From the NCBI GenBank assembly GCA_013407085.1, contig JACCGJ010015250.1, positions 1-64,000 on the forward strand: DNA of 64,000 bases, given 5' to 3'. A program made the translations under genes and the position numbers. Under the pieces are notes generated by a model, which had not been told where the DNA came from, made no database searches, and was given only the letters and a program-made list of their open reading frames with translations. Positions 12,040 to 25,200 of the stretch are shown one piece after another. The stretch's first letter is position 1. Each line of letters begins with the position of its first letter. The DNA comes from Atriophallophorus winterbourni (lineage: Eukaryota; Platyhelminthes; Trematoda; Plagiorchiida; Microphallidae).

Positions 12040-15000
12040 AGTGACTCTACCTGATGAGTGCGCACAGCACAAAACCAGTCGTGGAAGTTGCCGAAGGAAA
12101 TGCGTACAAAATATTGTTTATGATCGCATTTACAACCTAATTTACATGAGTACGAGCACATGCTATTGAAAACAAGGAAAAATCTCATTCAACAGTGATA
12201 TATAAGCTCAACTTCTTTAACATTCATCCATTATTTCAAGGCTTGTGGATCCTGGCCGTACTAACCATAACTGATTTGTGCAAACAGTTAGAACATGTTC
12301 GTGGGGTGTTTGTTAATGGAAGGCAGGCAATTGAGCGTTCGTGTACAGAATTCCTTTTGTTTGTTGAATGTTAGTCTCAAACAAAATTGTCGAAGATTTT
12401 CCAAAAGATAATGATTCACCTTTATTTAATAAAATTGTCTCAGCTGATGGTTTGTCACTCTTCAAATCCTTTTCTGAAATCGACAGAATATTCGTTGATT
12501 ATCAGTCGCAAACCAGGATTTTAATCGGAAATTTACAATTCAACCTAGGAGAACAAATTATCTCACCAGCGGAATCGCCTTCCTTCGATCCTGATGGTAA
12601 AATTAGCAATCAAAAGTTGTTATTTACAAAGCACAAGTAAAATAATGAATAACACAAATTTAATTTAAAGCAGTGGTCAAATTCCCCTGTAGTTGAATCT
12701 AACGCAATTGTCATCTGCTAGAATCAAAAACATTCACTTGATCTCTTGCGAATACTTTTAATATTTCCAAGAGTTAAAGTGTTCCGAGATGTAATTATAC
12801 GTAATTGTTGAAACCGTTCTATTTGATGAACATCTTCATATCTTGAACGTTGTACCATTTGCCAAGGTCAGTCGAACCGACTAATATCGTAAACGACAGG
12901 AAGTGAAACCAGTGGCCAAGAATTACCAGATGACATTATATAAAAATCAATCAAAGACCGTGTGAACAGTCACGATCTAACGTGAGAATCTTGCTCATGA
13001 TCATGGATTTAACTCAATCTCCATGCGTGTGAGCATATGTGATTGAAAAGTTTCATCATACCAACATTATTTAAAGGTTGGATAATACCACAACGTGTTT
13101 ACCATTTTTCAACTGTTTCGAAACAACTCGGATCCTAATCAGACTGCCTCTACATGATGAGTGCAAACAGCACCAACCCAGTCGTGGGAAGTGTGGGATG
13201 GAAGGCGTGCAAAATGAGCAGAATTGTTTATGATCGTGGTCTCAACCTCATCTACATATTTATGAGCACATGCTATTGGAGACTTTGACATATGAATGTT
13301 ATTCTACTGTGTCTTATAAGCTCAAATTGTTTACCATTCTTCCACTATATCAAGTCACGTGGATCCTGGTTCTAATACCCCTACGTGATTTGTGCATACA
13401 GTTAGAACCTGTTCGTGGGGTGTTTGTTAATTGAAGACAGGCAATCGAGCGTTCGTGTACAGTATTCCTTTTGTTTGTTGAATCTTAGTCTCAAGCAAAA
13501 TTGTCGAAGATTTTCCAAAAGATAATGATTCCCCTTTATTTAATAAAATGGTCTCACCTGATGGTTTGTCACTTTTCGATTCCTTTTCTGAAATCGACAG
13601 AATATTCGATGATTATCAGCCGCGAACAACGATTTTTACAGGAAATTTACAATTAGACCTAAGTCAACAGATAATCTCACCAGTGGATTCGCCTTCCTTC
13701 GATTCTGGTGGTAAAATTAACGAAAGAATCAAAAGTTGTTATTTACAAGGCACAAGTAAAATAATGAATAAAAGGAAGCTTTTCCGCTGTTTCAAGACAA
13801 TGTGGATCCAATTTAGACTGTCTCTACCAGATGAATGCAAACAGCATCAACCCAGTCCTACGAATCATGTGATGGAAATGCTTGCAAAATGAGCATTATT
13901 GTTCATGATCGTGCTTGCAACCTAATTTTCATGAGTACCAGCACATGAAAGTGAAAACGTGGTCATAAAATTCTCATTCAACAGTGGCATATGCGCTCAA
14001 TTTGTTTACCGTTCTTCCACTATATCACATCCTGCCGATCCTGGTCCTAATACCCTACGTTATTTGTGACTGCAATAAGAACCTGTTCGTCGAATGCAGG
14101 CAATTGAGCGTTCGTGTAGGGAATATCTTTCGTTTGTTGAATGTGAGTGGAAAGCTAAAATGTCGAAGATGTTCCAAAAGATAATAATTCCCTTTTATTT
14201 AGTAAAATCATCTCACCTGAATCTTCGTCCCCCTTTGAATCCTCTGCTAAAATCAACAGAAGATTCCATGATTATCAGTCGCAAACCACGATTTTAATCG
14301 GAAATTTACAATTAAAACTAGGAGAACAGATTATCTCACCAGGGGAATCGTCTTTCTTCGATACTGATGGTAAAATTAGCATTACAATCGAAAGTTGTTA
14401 TTTACAAAGCACAAGTAAAATAATGAATAACACAAATTTAATTTAAAGCAGTGGTCAAATTCCCCTGTAGTTGAATCTAACGCAATTGTCATCTGCTAGA
14501 ATCAAAAACATTCGCTTGATGACTTGCGAATACATTTTATATTTCCAAGAGTTAAAGTGTGCGAGATGTAATTATACGTAATTGTTAAAACCGTTCTATT
14601 TGATGAACATCTTCAGATCTTGAACGTTGTACCATTTGCCAACGTCAGTCGAACCGACTAATATCGTAAACGACAGGAAGTGAAACCGGTGGCCAAAAAT
14701 TACCAGATGACCTTATCCAAAAATCAATCAATGACCATGTGAATGGTCACGATCTAAAGTGAAAATCTTGCTCATGATCATGGATTTCACGCAATCCCCA
14801 TGCGTGTGAGCATGTGATAGAAAACTTTCATCATACCAACATTATGTAACGGTTGCATAATAGCGCAATGTACTTAAAAAATTCCGCTGTTTTAAGACAA
14901 CCCGGGTCCTAATCAAACTGCCTCTACATGATGAGTGCAAACAGCACCAACCCAGTCGTGGGAAGCGTGGGATGCAAGGCATGCAAAATGAGCAGAATTG

Positions 15001-18000
15001 TTCATGATCGTGGTCTCAACCTCATCTACATATTTATGAGCACATGCTATTGGAGACTTTGACATACAAATGTTATTCTACAGTGGCTTATAAGCTCAAA
15101 TTGTTTACCATTCTTCCACTATATCAAGTCACGTGGATCCTGGTTCTAATACCCCTACGTGATTTGTGCATACAATTAGAACCTGTTCGTGGGGTGTTTG
15201 TTAATGGAAGACAGGCAATTGAGCGTTCGTGTACAGAATTCCTTTTGTTTGTTGAATCTTAGTCTCAAGCAAAATTGTCGAAGATTTTCCAAAAGATAAT
15301 GATTCCCCTTTATTTATTAAAATTGTCTCACCTGATGGTTTGTCAGTGTTCGTATCCTTTTCTGAAATCGACAGAATATTCGATGATTATCAGCCGCAAA
15401 CAACGATTTTTACATGAAATTTACAATAAGACCTAAGTCAACAGAATCAAAAGTTGTTATTTACGAGGCACAAATAAAATAATGAATAACATGAAGCTTT
15501 TCCACTGATTCAAGACAATGTGGATCCAATTTAGACTGTCTCTACCAGATGAATGCAAACAACACCAACCCAGTCGTACGAAGCGTGGGATGGAAATGCG
15601 TGCAAAATAAGCATTATTGTTCATGCCCGTGCTTGAAACCTACTTTTCATGAGTACCAGAACATGAAAGTGAAAACGTGGTCATAAAATTCTCATTCAAC
15701 AGTGGCACATACGCTCAATTTGTTTACCATTCTTCCACTATATCAAATCCTGCCGATCCTGGTCCTAATACCCTACGTTATTTGTGACTGCAATAAGAAC
15801 CTGTTCGTCGAATGCAGGCAATTGAGCGTTCGTGTAGGGAATATCTTTCGTTTGTTGAATGTGAGTGGAAAGCTAAAATGTCGAAGATGTTCCAAAAGAT
15901 AAGAATTCTCTTTTATTTAGTAAAATCATCTCACCTGAATCTTCGTCCCCCTTTGAATCCTCTGCTAAAATCAACAGAAGATTCCATGATTATCAGTCGC
16001 AAACCACGATTTTAATCGGAAATTTACAATTAAAACTAGGAGAACAGATTATCTCACCAGGGGAATCGTCTTTCTTCGATACTGATGGTAAAATTAGCAA
16101 TACAATAAAAAGTTGTTATTTACAAAGCACAAGTAAAATAATGAATAACACAAATTTAATTTAAAGCAGTGGTCAAATTCCCCTGTAGTTGAATCTAACG
16201 CAATTGTCATCTGCTAGAATCAAAAACATTCGCTTGATGACTTGCGAATAAATTTTATTTTTCCAAGAGTTAAAGTGTGCGAGATGTAATTATACGTAAT
16301 TGTTAAAACCGTTCTATTTGATGAACATCTTCAGATCTTGTTCGTGGTACCATTTGCCAACGTCAGTCGAACCGACTAATATCGTAAACGACAGGAAGTG
16401 AAACCGGTGGCCAATAATTACCAGATGACCTTATCCAAAAATCAATCAAAGACCGTGTGAATGGTCACGATCTAAAGTGAAAATCTTGCTCATGATCATG
16501 GATTTCACGCAATCCCCATGCGTGTGAGCATGTGATAGAAAACTTTCATCATACCAACATTATGAAACGGTTGCATAATAGCGCAATGTATTTAAAAAAT
16601 TCCACTGTTTTAAGACAACCCGGGTCCTAATCAGACTGCCACTACATGATGAGCGCAAACAGCACCAACCCAGTCGTGGGAAGCGTGGGATGCAAGGCGT
16701 GCAAAATGAGCAGAATTGTTCATGATCGTGGTCTCAACCTCATCTACATATTTATGAGCACATGCTATTGGAGACTTTGACATACAAATGTTATTCTACA
16801 GTGGCTTATATGCTCAAATTGTTTACCATTCTTCCACTATATCAAGTCACGTGGATCCTGGTTCTAATAACCCTACGTGATTTGTGCATACAGTTAGAAC
16901 CTGTTCGTGGGGTGCCTGTTAATGGAAGGAAGGCAATTGAGCGTTCGTGTACAGAATTTCTTTTGTTTGTTGAATGTTAGTCTCAAGCAAAATTGTCGAA
17001 GATTTTCCAAAAGATAATGATTCCCCTTTATTTATTAAAATTGTCTCACCTGATGGTTTGTCAGTGTTCGTATCCTTTTCTGAAATCGACAGAATATTCA
17101 GAATCAAAAGTTGTTATTTACAAGGCACAAATAAAATAATGAATAACATGAAGCTTTTCCACTGATTCAAGACAATGCGGATCCTTATTAGACTACCTCT
17201 ACATGATGAGTGCAAACAGCACCAACCCAGTCGTGGGAAGCGTGGGATGGAAATGCGTGCAAAATAAGCATTATTGTTCATGATCGTGCTAGAAACCTAC
17301 TTTTTATGAGTACCAGCACATAACAGTGAAAACGTGGTCATAAAATTGTCATTCAACAGTGGCACATACGCTCAATTTGTTTACCATTCTTCCACTATAT
17401 CAAATCCTGCCGATCCTGGTCCTAATACCCTACGTTATTTGTGACTGCAATAAGAACCTGTTCGTCGAATGCAGGCAATTGAGCGTTCGTGTAGGGAATA
17501 TCTTTCGTTTGTTGAATGTGAGTGGAAAGCTAAAATGTCGAAGATGTTCCAAAAGATAATAATTCCCTTTTATTTAGTAAAATCATCTCACCTGAATCTT
17601 CGTCCCCCTTTGAATCCTCTGCTAAAATCAACAGAAGATTCCATGATTATCAGTCGCAAACCACGATTTTAATCGGAAATTTACAATTAAAACTAGGAGA
17701 ACAGATTATCTCACCAGGGGAATCGTCTTTCTTCGATACTGATGGTAAAATTAGCATTACAATCGAAAGTTGTTATTTACAAAGCACAAGTAAAATAATG
17801 AATAACACAAATTTAATTTAAAGCAGTGGTCAAATTCCCCTGTAGTTGAATCTAACGCAATTGTCATCTGCTAGAATCAAAAACATTCGCTTGATGACTT
17901 GCGAATACATTTTATATTTCCAAGAGTTAAAGTGTGCGAGATGTAATTATACGTAATTGTTAAAACCGTTCTATTTGATGAACATCTTCAGATCTTGAAC

Positions 18001-20850
18001 GTTGTACCATTTGCCAACGTCAGTCGAACCGACTAATATCGTAAACGACAGGAAGTGAAACCGGTGGCCAAAAATTACCAGATGACCTTATCCAAAAATC
18101 AATCAATGACCATGTGAATGGTCACGATCTAAAGTGAAAATCTTGCTCATGATCATGGATTTCACGCAATCCCCATGCGTGTGAGCATGTGATAGAAAAC
18201 TTTCATCATACCAACATTATGTAACGGTTGCATAATAGCGCAATGTACTTAAAAAATTCCGCTGTTTTAAGACAACCCGGGTCCTAATCAAACTGCCTCT
18301 ACATGATGAGTGCAAACAGCACCAACCCAGTCGTGGGAAGCGTGGGATGCAAGGCATGCAAAATGAGCAGAATTGTTCATGATCGTGGTCTCAACCTCAT
18401 CTACATATTTATGAGCACATGCTATTGGAGACTTTGACATACAAATGTTATTCTACAGTGGCTTATAAGCTCAAATTGTTTACCATTCTTCCACTATATC
18501 AAGTCACGTGGATCCTGGTTCTAATACCCCTACGTGATTTGTGCATACAATTAGAACCTGTTCGTGGGGTGTTTGTTAATGGAAGACAGGCAATTGAGCG
18601 TTCGTGTACAGAATTCCTTTTGTTTGTTGAATCTTAGTCTCAAGCAAAATTGTCGAAGATTTTCCAAAAGATAATGATTCCCCTTTATTTATTAAAATTG
18701 TCTCACCTGATGGTTTGTCAGTGTTCGTATCCTTTTCTGAAATCGACAGAATATTCGATGATTATCAGCCGCAAACAACGATTTTTACATGAAATTTACA
18801 ATAAGACCTAAGTCAACAGAATCAAAAGTTGTTATTTACGAGGCACAAATAAAATAATGAATAACATGAAGCTTTTCCACTGATTCAAGACAATGTGGAT
18901 CCAATTTAGACTGTCTCTACCAGATGAATGCAAACAACACCAACCCAGTCGTACGAAGCGTGGGATGGAAATGCGTGCAAAATAAGCATTATTGTTCATG
19001 CCCGTGCTTGAAACCTACTTTTCATGAGTACCAGAACATGAAAGTGAAAACGTGGTCATAAAATTCTCATTCAACAGTGGCACATACGCTCAATTTGTTT
19101 ACCATTCTTCCACTATATCAAATCCTGCCGATCCTGGTCCTAATACCCTACGTTATTTGTGACTGCAATAAGAACCTGTTCGTCGAATGCAGGCAATTGA
19201 GCGTTCGTGTCGGGAATATCTTTCGTTTGTTGAATGTGAGTGGAAAGCTAAAATGTCGAAGATGTTCCAAAAGATAATAATTCCCTTTTATTTAGTAAAA
19301 TCATCTCACCTGAATCTTCGTCCCCCTTTGAATCCTCTGCTAAAATCAACAGAAGATTCCATGATTATCAGTCGCAAACCACGATTTTAATCGGAAATTT
19401 ACAATTAAAACTAGGAGAACAGATTATCTCACCAGCGGAATCGCCTTCCTTCGATCCTGCTGGTAAAATTAGCAATACAATCAAAAGTTGTTATTTACAA
19501 AGCACAAGTAAAATAATGAATAACACAAATTTAATTTAAAGCAGTGGTCAAATTCCCCTGTAGTTGAATCTAACGCAATTGTCATCTGCTAGAATCAAAA
19601 ACATTCGCTTGATGACTTGCGAATACATTTTATATTTCCAAGAGTTAAAGTGTGCGAGATGTAATTATACGTAGTTGTTGAAACATTTCTATTTGATGGA
19701 CATCTTCATATCTTGAACGTTGTACCATTTGCCAACGTCAGTCGAACCGACTAATATCGTAAACGACAGGAAGTGAAACCGGTGGCCAAAAATTACCAGA
19801 TGACCTTATCCAAAAATCAATCAATGACCATGTGAATGGTCACGATCTAAAGTGAAAATCTTGCTCATGATCATGGATTTCACGCAATCCCCATGCGTGT
19901 GAGCATGTGATAGAAAACTTTCATCATACCAACATTATGTAACGGTTGCATAATAGCGCAATGTATTTAAAAAATTCCGCTGTTTTAAGACAACCCGGAT
20001 CCTAATCAGACTGCCTCTACATGATGAGCGCAAACAGCACCAACTCAGTCGTGGGAAGGGTGGGATGGAAGGCGTGCAAAATGAGCAGAATTGCTCATGA
20101 TCGTGGTCTCAACCTCATCTACATATTTATGAGCACATGCTATTGGAGACTTCGACATACAAATGTTATTCTACAATGGCTTATCAGCTCAAATTGTTTA
20201 CCATTCTTCCACTATATCAAGTCACGTGGATCCTGGTTCTAATACCTATACGTGATTTGTGCATACAGTTAGAACCTGTTCGTGGGGTGCCTGTCAATGG
20301 AAGACAGGCAATTGAGCGTTCGTGTACAGAATTCCTTTTGTTTGTTGAATGTCAATCAAAAGCAAAATTGTCGAAGATTGCACAAAAGATAAAGATTTAA
20401 TAAAATTATCACACCTGAATCGTCGTCCCTCTTCAAATCCTCTGCTAAAATCGACAGAAGATTCCATGATTATCAGTCGCAAACAACGATATTAATCGGA
20501 TAATTAGAATTAAACCTAAGAGAACAGATTATGTCACCAGCGGAATCGCTTTGCATCGATTCTGGCGGTAAAATTAGCGGAAGAATCAAAAGTTGTTATT
20601 TACAAGTCACAAGTAATACGAGAATAACACAAATTTAATTTAAAAATCCTATTCAACACTCGGACACAGAAATCTTGTTCAATATTGGCATTTAAGCTCA
20701 ACGTGCTTACCATTCTTCCACTATATAAAGTCCCGCGGATCCTGGTCCTACTTCTCTGACGTGATGTGTGCATATAGTAAGTGCCTGTCCCTAGGGTGTT
20801 TGTTAACTGAATGCAGGCAATTGAATGTTCGTGTGGAGAGTTCATCATTC
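12040..20850 (+). repeat. Tandem array of dimeric ~1.66-1.77 kb units
   Basis: Two related half-units alternate. Type b starts at 13984, 15702, 17359 and 19077; type a at about 13270, 15044, 16762, 18419 and 20137. The b-to-a distance is always 1,060 bp; the a-to-b distance is 714, 658, 597 or 658 bp owing to internal deletions of about 60 bp. The stretch from 13984 recurs nearly unchanged at 17359, a 3,375-bp higher-order repeat. Each unit carries motifs resembling decayed PLE-type hammerhead ribozymes. Open frames of 60-90 codons recur because the DNA is repeated; nothing shows that they are genes. Confidence 0.85.
12045..12088 (+). ncRNA. Hammerhead ribozyme relic heading the tandem array
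   Basis: CTGATGA is intact, followed by a GTGC/GCAC stem II, then AAAAC in place of GAAAC, and a GTC site followed by GTGG, which pairs with the CTAC before the core. Only one core base is lost. Later units have lost more. Confidence 0.5.
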
Positions 20851-21954
20851 AACATTAAGTGTTTACATCGCCTTAAATTTCTTTAGTTTATTCAATCGAG
20901 CTCTTGTAAATCTAATTTGACGAAGCTCATGTTTAAATCGATGAAGTGCGAGTCGCTTTTTAGCATTGCGATTCTGAAGGAAATCAGGCAAATATCAGGT
21001 AGTAATGTCTATATTTTCACAAAATTTAAACTGTTATTTCAATACATCCCACTGTCTGTATGTGCTTTTTATAGACCGACCAGTTATGTAAAAATAATAG
21101 TAGCTCACTGGGTTTGCTTAAATGATGACGGTTTGCTATAATGAGGACGGATTGTATAGGCCTGTATGCAAGATATATTCAGGCAAACCTTTCGCGTGTG
21201 AATAGTTTGTTTCATCAAAACCTCAAGTGGCATGGTTTCCTGGTTTATATTCAAACCAATCTTTTTCCAGTCAGTAATAAATTTCGTTATTCAAATTGTC
21301 GTAATTTCATTTGTTGATCTCTTACGTTTGCTGCGTCGTTCACTCGAATTGACCATATCCTAATGAGTGATTCTTGTTGCTATATTAATTTTCTCATCAA
21401 ATAACCTGTATAAAATCTGATATTGCAATATTTTGTGATCAAATTTATAAAACGGGAGTAGTTTTCTTTGAATTTCCTTCTCATTATCCTAGCCTTTCTT
21501 TTGATGCTAAGCACATGCCCTTTAATCACCGATAGAAATAAAACTTCAACTTTGTTTACTTGGACCTGACGGTAGAAAAGTAATAAGATTGTATCGTGAT
21601 TACCAAAATTCTAAGCAATCGAATAGAGCACAATTCGGTTAACGTTTCATTTCAGACTGAGAATCTTGTTTGTATTTTTGTGAAGGTGTGACGTGCATGG
21701 TCACGGTGTGCTAATCAAGAGCAAAACACCGCCATCCGGTACGAAACATGAAGAGGAATTACCAACAAGTCCGACAAAACAAATTGCATGACAACCGTTC
21801 GAGCATCACTATTCACAGAAGCAAGAGCAGGTGGACCTTGTTGGCCACAATTGAATCTGATCTAAATCGTCGAGGTCGGGGAAACAAGTTTAGGGTCAGG
21901 GCTTGTAGTGGAGAGTGCTGTGTACGGGATTTTTCAATAATGGATACACTATGG

Positions 21955-21960
21955 TTTATT
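21955..21960 (-). promoter_or_regulatory. Poly(A) signal AATAAA, copy 1
   Basis: AATAAA about 45 nt past the TAA stop of the terminal exon on the minus strand. Confidence 0.45.
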
Positions 21961-22004
21961 CTTTATCATGATGAACGCGCTTGACCATTTAGTGTTTTCT
22001 TGTG

Positions 22005-22225
22005 TTATATAACTCGAGAGTGAACATTATTAACATGAGAACGGTTAACTTCAGGGATGAAGCTGGACGCAATCAAATAGTGGGTGGGAAACCCGGTAGA
22101 TGAGGTATTCAATGTGGCATCGTGTGCCATGGAGGTTTGTACAAACAGCGTTATGAAAGTTAGAACAGGAAACATGATTTGGCCCCGATTGGTCTGGTTA
22201 AATTCCATTAACTCTATGATCCGTC
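22005..22225 (-). CDS. Candidate terminal exon, copy 1 (hydrophobic segment, stop)
   Basis: Same structure as 25677-25897: acceptor GCTTAG, in-phase start R-RIIELMEF, hydrophobic [18 protein letters not shown], sequons NQT, NTS and NRS, and a TAA stop. The duplication gives the gene two possible 3' ends 3,672 bp apart. The hydrophobic run is compatible with a membrane anchor or an internal signal. Confidence 0.5.
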
Positions 22226-25200
22226 CTAAGCATTTAACGGTCAAGTGAGTATTTGATCGCGTTTTAGCATTACCTAATTAGAAGAGTTTGTCCAAAAATG
22301 TATTAGTTTAAAAAATTGAGTGCTACTCATATAATGTATTTTTGTTCAAAACATGTATGATTTTAGATCTTTAAATATTATTAATATGAGAATTTTGTTC
22401 TAAAAATGTATGATTTTGGAACTTTAAATACTACTCATATAATGAATGTTATTCGAAAAATGTATGATTTTAGAACTTTAACTGTTATTCAAATAATCAA
22501 TTTGATTTCACCAAAAACTTGCGACGTTGAGAGATTGAGAATTCAGCGAAACGTTTGATGACGTATCATGAAATTCAAGCCACACAACACATAACGCGAA
22601 ACCAAATATCTCAGTAGATGCCTGATGGAAATCATGTTTTGCAAAGTCCGACTGACGAACAATTTATAACAAGAAACTGAAACTAGACCAATCTTTCGAT
22701 ATCAGATTGTATGCTGTTTGAATTTTATCAATTGCGAGATGCAAGCAGTTTGATTTCCGCTTTAACACGTTTAAAAAGGGATTATCATAGTGAGGATTTT
22801 GTAGATTAATTATGCTATGATTGAAGTCGAATTATCTACATGTTGGTCATTCGATCGCCTTTACGGATGGAATTTTTAAATTGACACTAAATAAAGTCTT
22901 CGTTTATTGAGTTATCATTCACTACACGTTTTCATTAATGCTATATTTTTCAATGATTTACTTCAAATTTGACCTAAATCGCATATCCTGGACTTACTGT
23001 AATTTTGAAATAACAAAATTTATATGGCATAGCGGAATTTGTAAGCTTCAGATATATGCAACCATATGTTTTGAACGAGGTATACAAAAATTGTCGAATG
23101 TTTCGTGGCGATGAACATAGCATCATTGTTGTGTTAGTTACGAGCTATTGGACAACGGTTCTATAATTCAGCCGTACATTATCACTAATAAAACGAGAAC
23201 TGTTCGGAATGATCTCAGCTGAATAATGCTCATGTCAACACCAAAGAACTCAGCTAGAGTAAGACAACTCACGTTCATTTTCACTCGTTTCATCCATCGC
23301 TGGTTCTGTAAATTAGCAACGAATAATGATTATGATTTGGAATGATATTATGATCTTATTGTTATCTGTCACTCTGATGACATGAGAGATATAGAGAAAT
23401 GTCGGGATTAATAATGTTGAATTAAGTAACAATTTACTGCATATTAGCATGTGATTTGATGCGGTAATATTTATAAATGTTTTGTTGTATCTGATTGCAA
23501 CCAAAACGATGTTGCCATTTGATAAAATAGGCTATTACCCAAAGATGATGAATGTATCGACTTGTCTCAAGTAATTAGCACTTAGACATTGCCGTTAACC
23601 AGGTTCTTAAATAATGTCATCACAAAAAATGACCGATGTATTAGCGTAAGTTTAAAGATGGTACGCCAAATAATACGATGAATTCTGGATTTCAATTCCA
23701 AACGTTTATACTGGTGTTAGTCGAACGTGCTTTCTACAGCCGTTTTGATTGTTGTGGCATTTGTAAATCTCAATTATTCACCAGGTATTATTCCTTCATC
23801 TCAATTCAGCTTGGCTTAGGTGGCCCTATTTTCTTTAATTTTGTGCTCACTTGGAATTCACTTACTACGATTGTATACATACGATAAACGCGACGCACCG
23901 CGGAATTATTTCCCTTCAAGAATATAATAACTAGTTACTGAACAGTTTCTGTCGACAGTTGTACATATGCTCTAACGTTTTACTTCTTCATTAAAACTTG
24001 AGGGGGACATATCGTTTGTATTTTGACTCTGTGTAAGATAACTATATGCAAGCATATATTTACTATATCTTTTATGCAATGACCGGGAGGGAATCCGGAT
24101 GGCCAAAAAATTCCTAATAGCACTATTTTTTCGGAATAATTTTCCGTTGAACCTTATATAACCAATAACTGGAATTCCTAATTTTTAGGAATTGATTTTA
24201 CAAAGTTTTCACGTAAAATAATAGTAGAATATCAATATATCAACGCGTCGGATGTTTGGAATTGGAATAAAAACAACCGTGCCGGTCTTGCAATGAAATC
24301 TTTTGCGTGTGTTTTCTTGCGCTTGTTAATATATTTAATATTCTGGTTAAAATTTAACTGAAGAATCATCTGCGAGTGACATTTTGACCCGAACACTCAT
24401 CGTATTCTAGGAGGTCATACACCTGCGTGTACGATAGACTGGATCAATATACGTCTCTAACACGTATTGTATTGAATAGACAACCGATTCAAATTACATT
24501 GGCATTGGCATGGCATGCTTTCAACATCAAGTGTTTACTTCGCCTTAAATTTCTTTAGTTTATTCAATCGAACTCTTGTCAATCTAATTCGACGAAGCTT
24601 ATGTTTAAATCGATGAAGTGCGAGTCGCTTTTTAGCATTGCGATTCTGAAGGAAATCAGGCAAATATCAGGTAGTAATGTCTATATTTTCACAAAATTTA
24701 AACTGTTATTTCAATACATCCCACTGTCTGTATGTGCTTTTTATAGACCGACCAGTTATGTAAAAATAATAGTAGCTCACTGGGTTTGCTTAAATGATGA
24801 CGGTTTGCAATAATGATGACGGATTGCATAGGCCTGTATGCAAGATATATTCAGGCAAACCTTTCGCGGGTAAATAGTTTGTTTCATCAAAACCTCAAGT
24901 GGCATGGTTTCCTGGTTTATATTCAAACCAATCTTTTTCCAGTCAGTAATAAATTTCGTTATTCAAATTGTCGTAATTTCATTTGTTGATCTCTCACGTT
25001 TGCTGCGTCGTTCACTCGAATTGACCATATCCTAATGAGTGATTCTTGTTGCTATATTAATTTTCTCATCAAATAACCTGTATAAAATCTGATATTGCAA
25101 TATTTTGTGATCAAATTTATAAAACGGGAGTAGTTTTCTTTGAATTTCCTTCTCATTATCCTAGCCTTTCTTTTGATGCTAAGCACATGCCCTTTAATCA

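Larger units (their letters stand above)
20851..24522. repeat. 3,672-bp tandem duplication, copy 1
   Basis: It matches 24523-28195 with few differences over its first roughly 3.1 kb; the last roughly 550 bp are clearly more diverged. It contains a 33-nt micro-exon and a candidate terminal exon on the minus strand, and a run of about four imperfect 70-bp repeats (22300-22490) with the word ATGTATGATTTT. Plus-strand frames such as 21748-21984 are shared simply because the DNA is. Confidence 0.9.

Noticed and set aside
13984..20400. Recurrent 60-90 codon plus-strand frames in the tandem array (starting MAHTLN, MLLET, MQAIER)
   Set aside because: They recur because the DNA is tandemly repeated. 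Different frames overlap the same stretch, start and end points shift between units, and no splice or domain evidence supports them.
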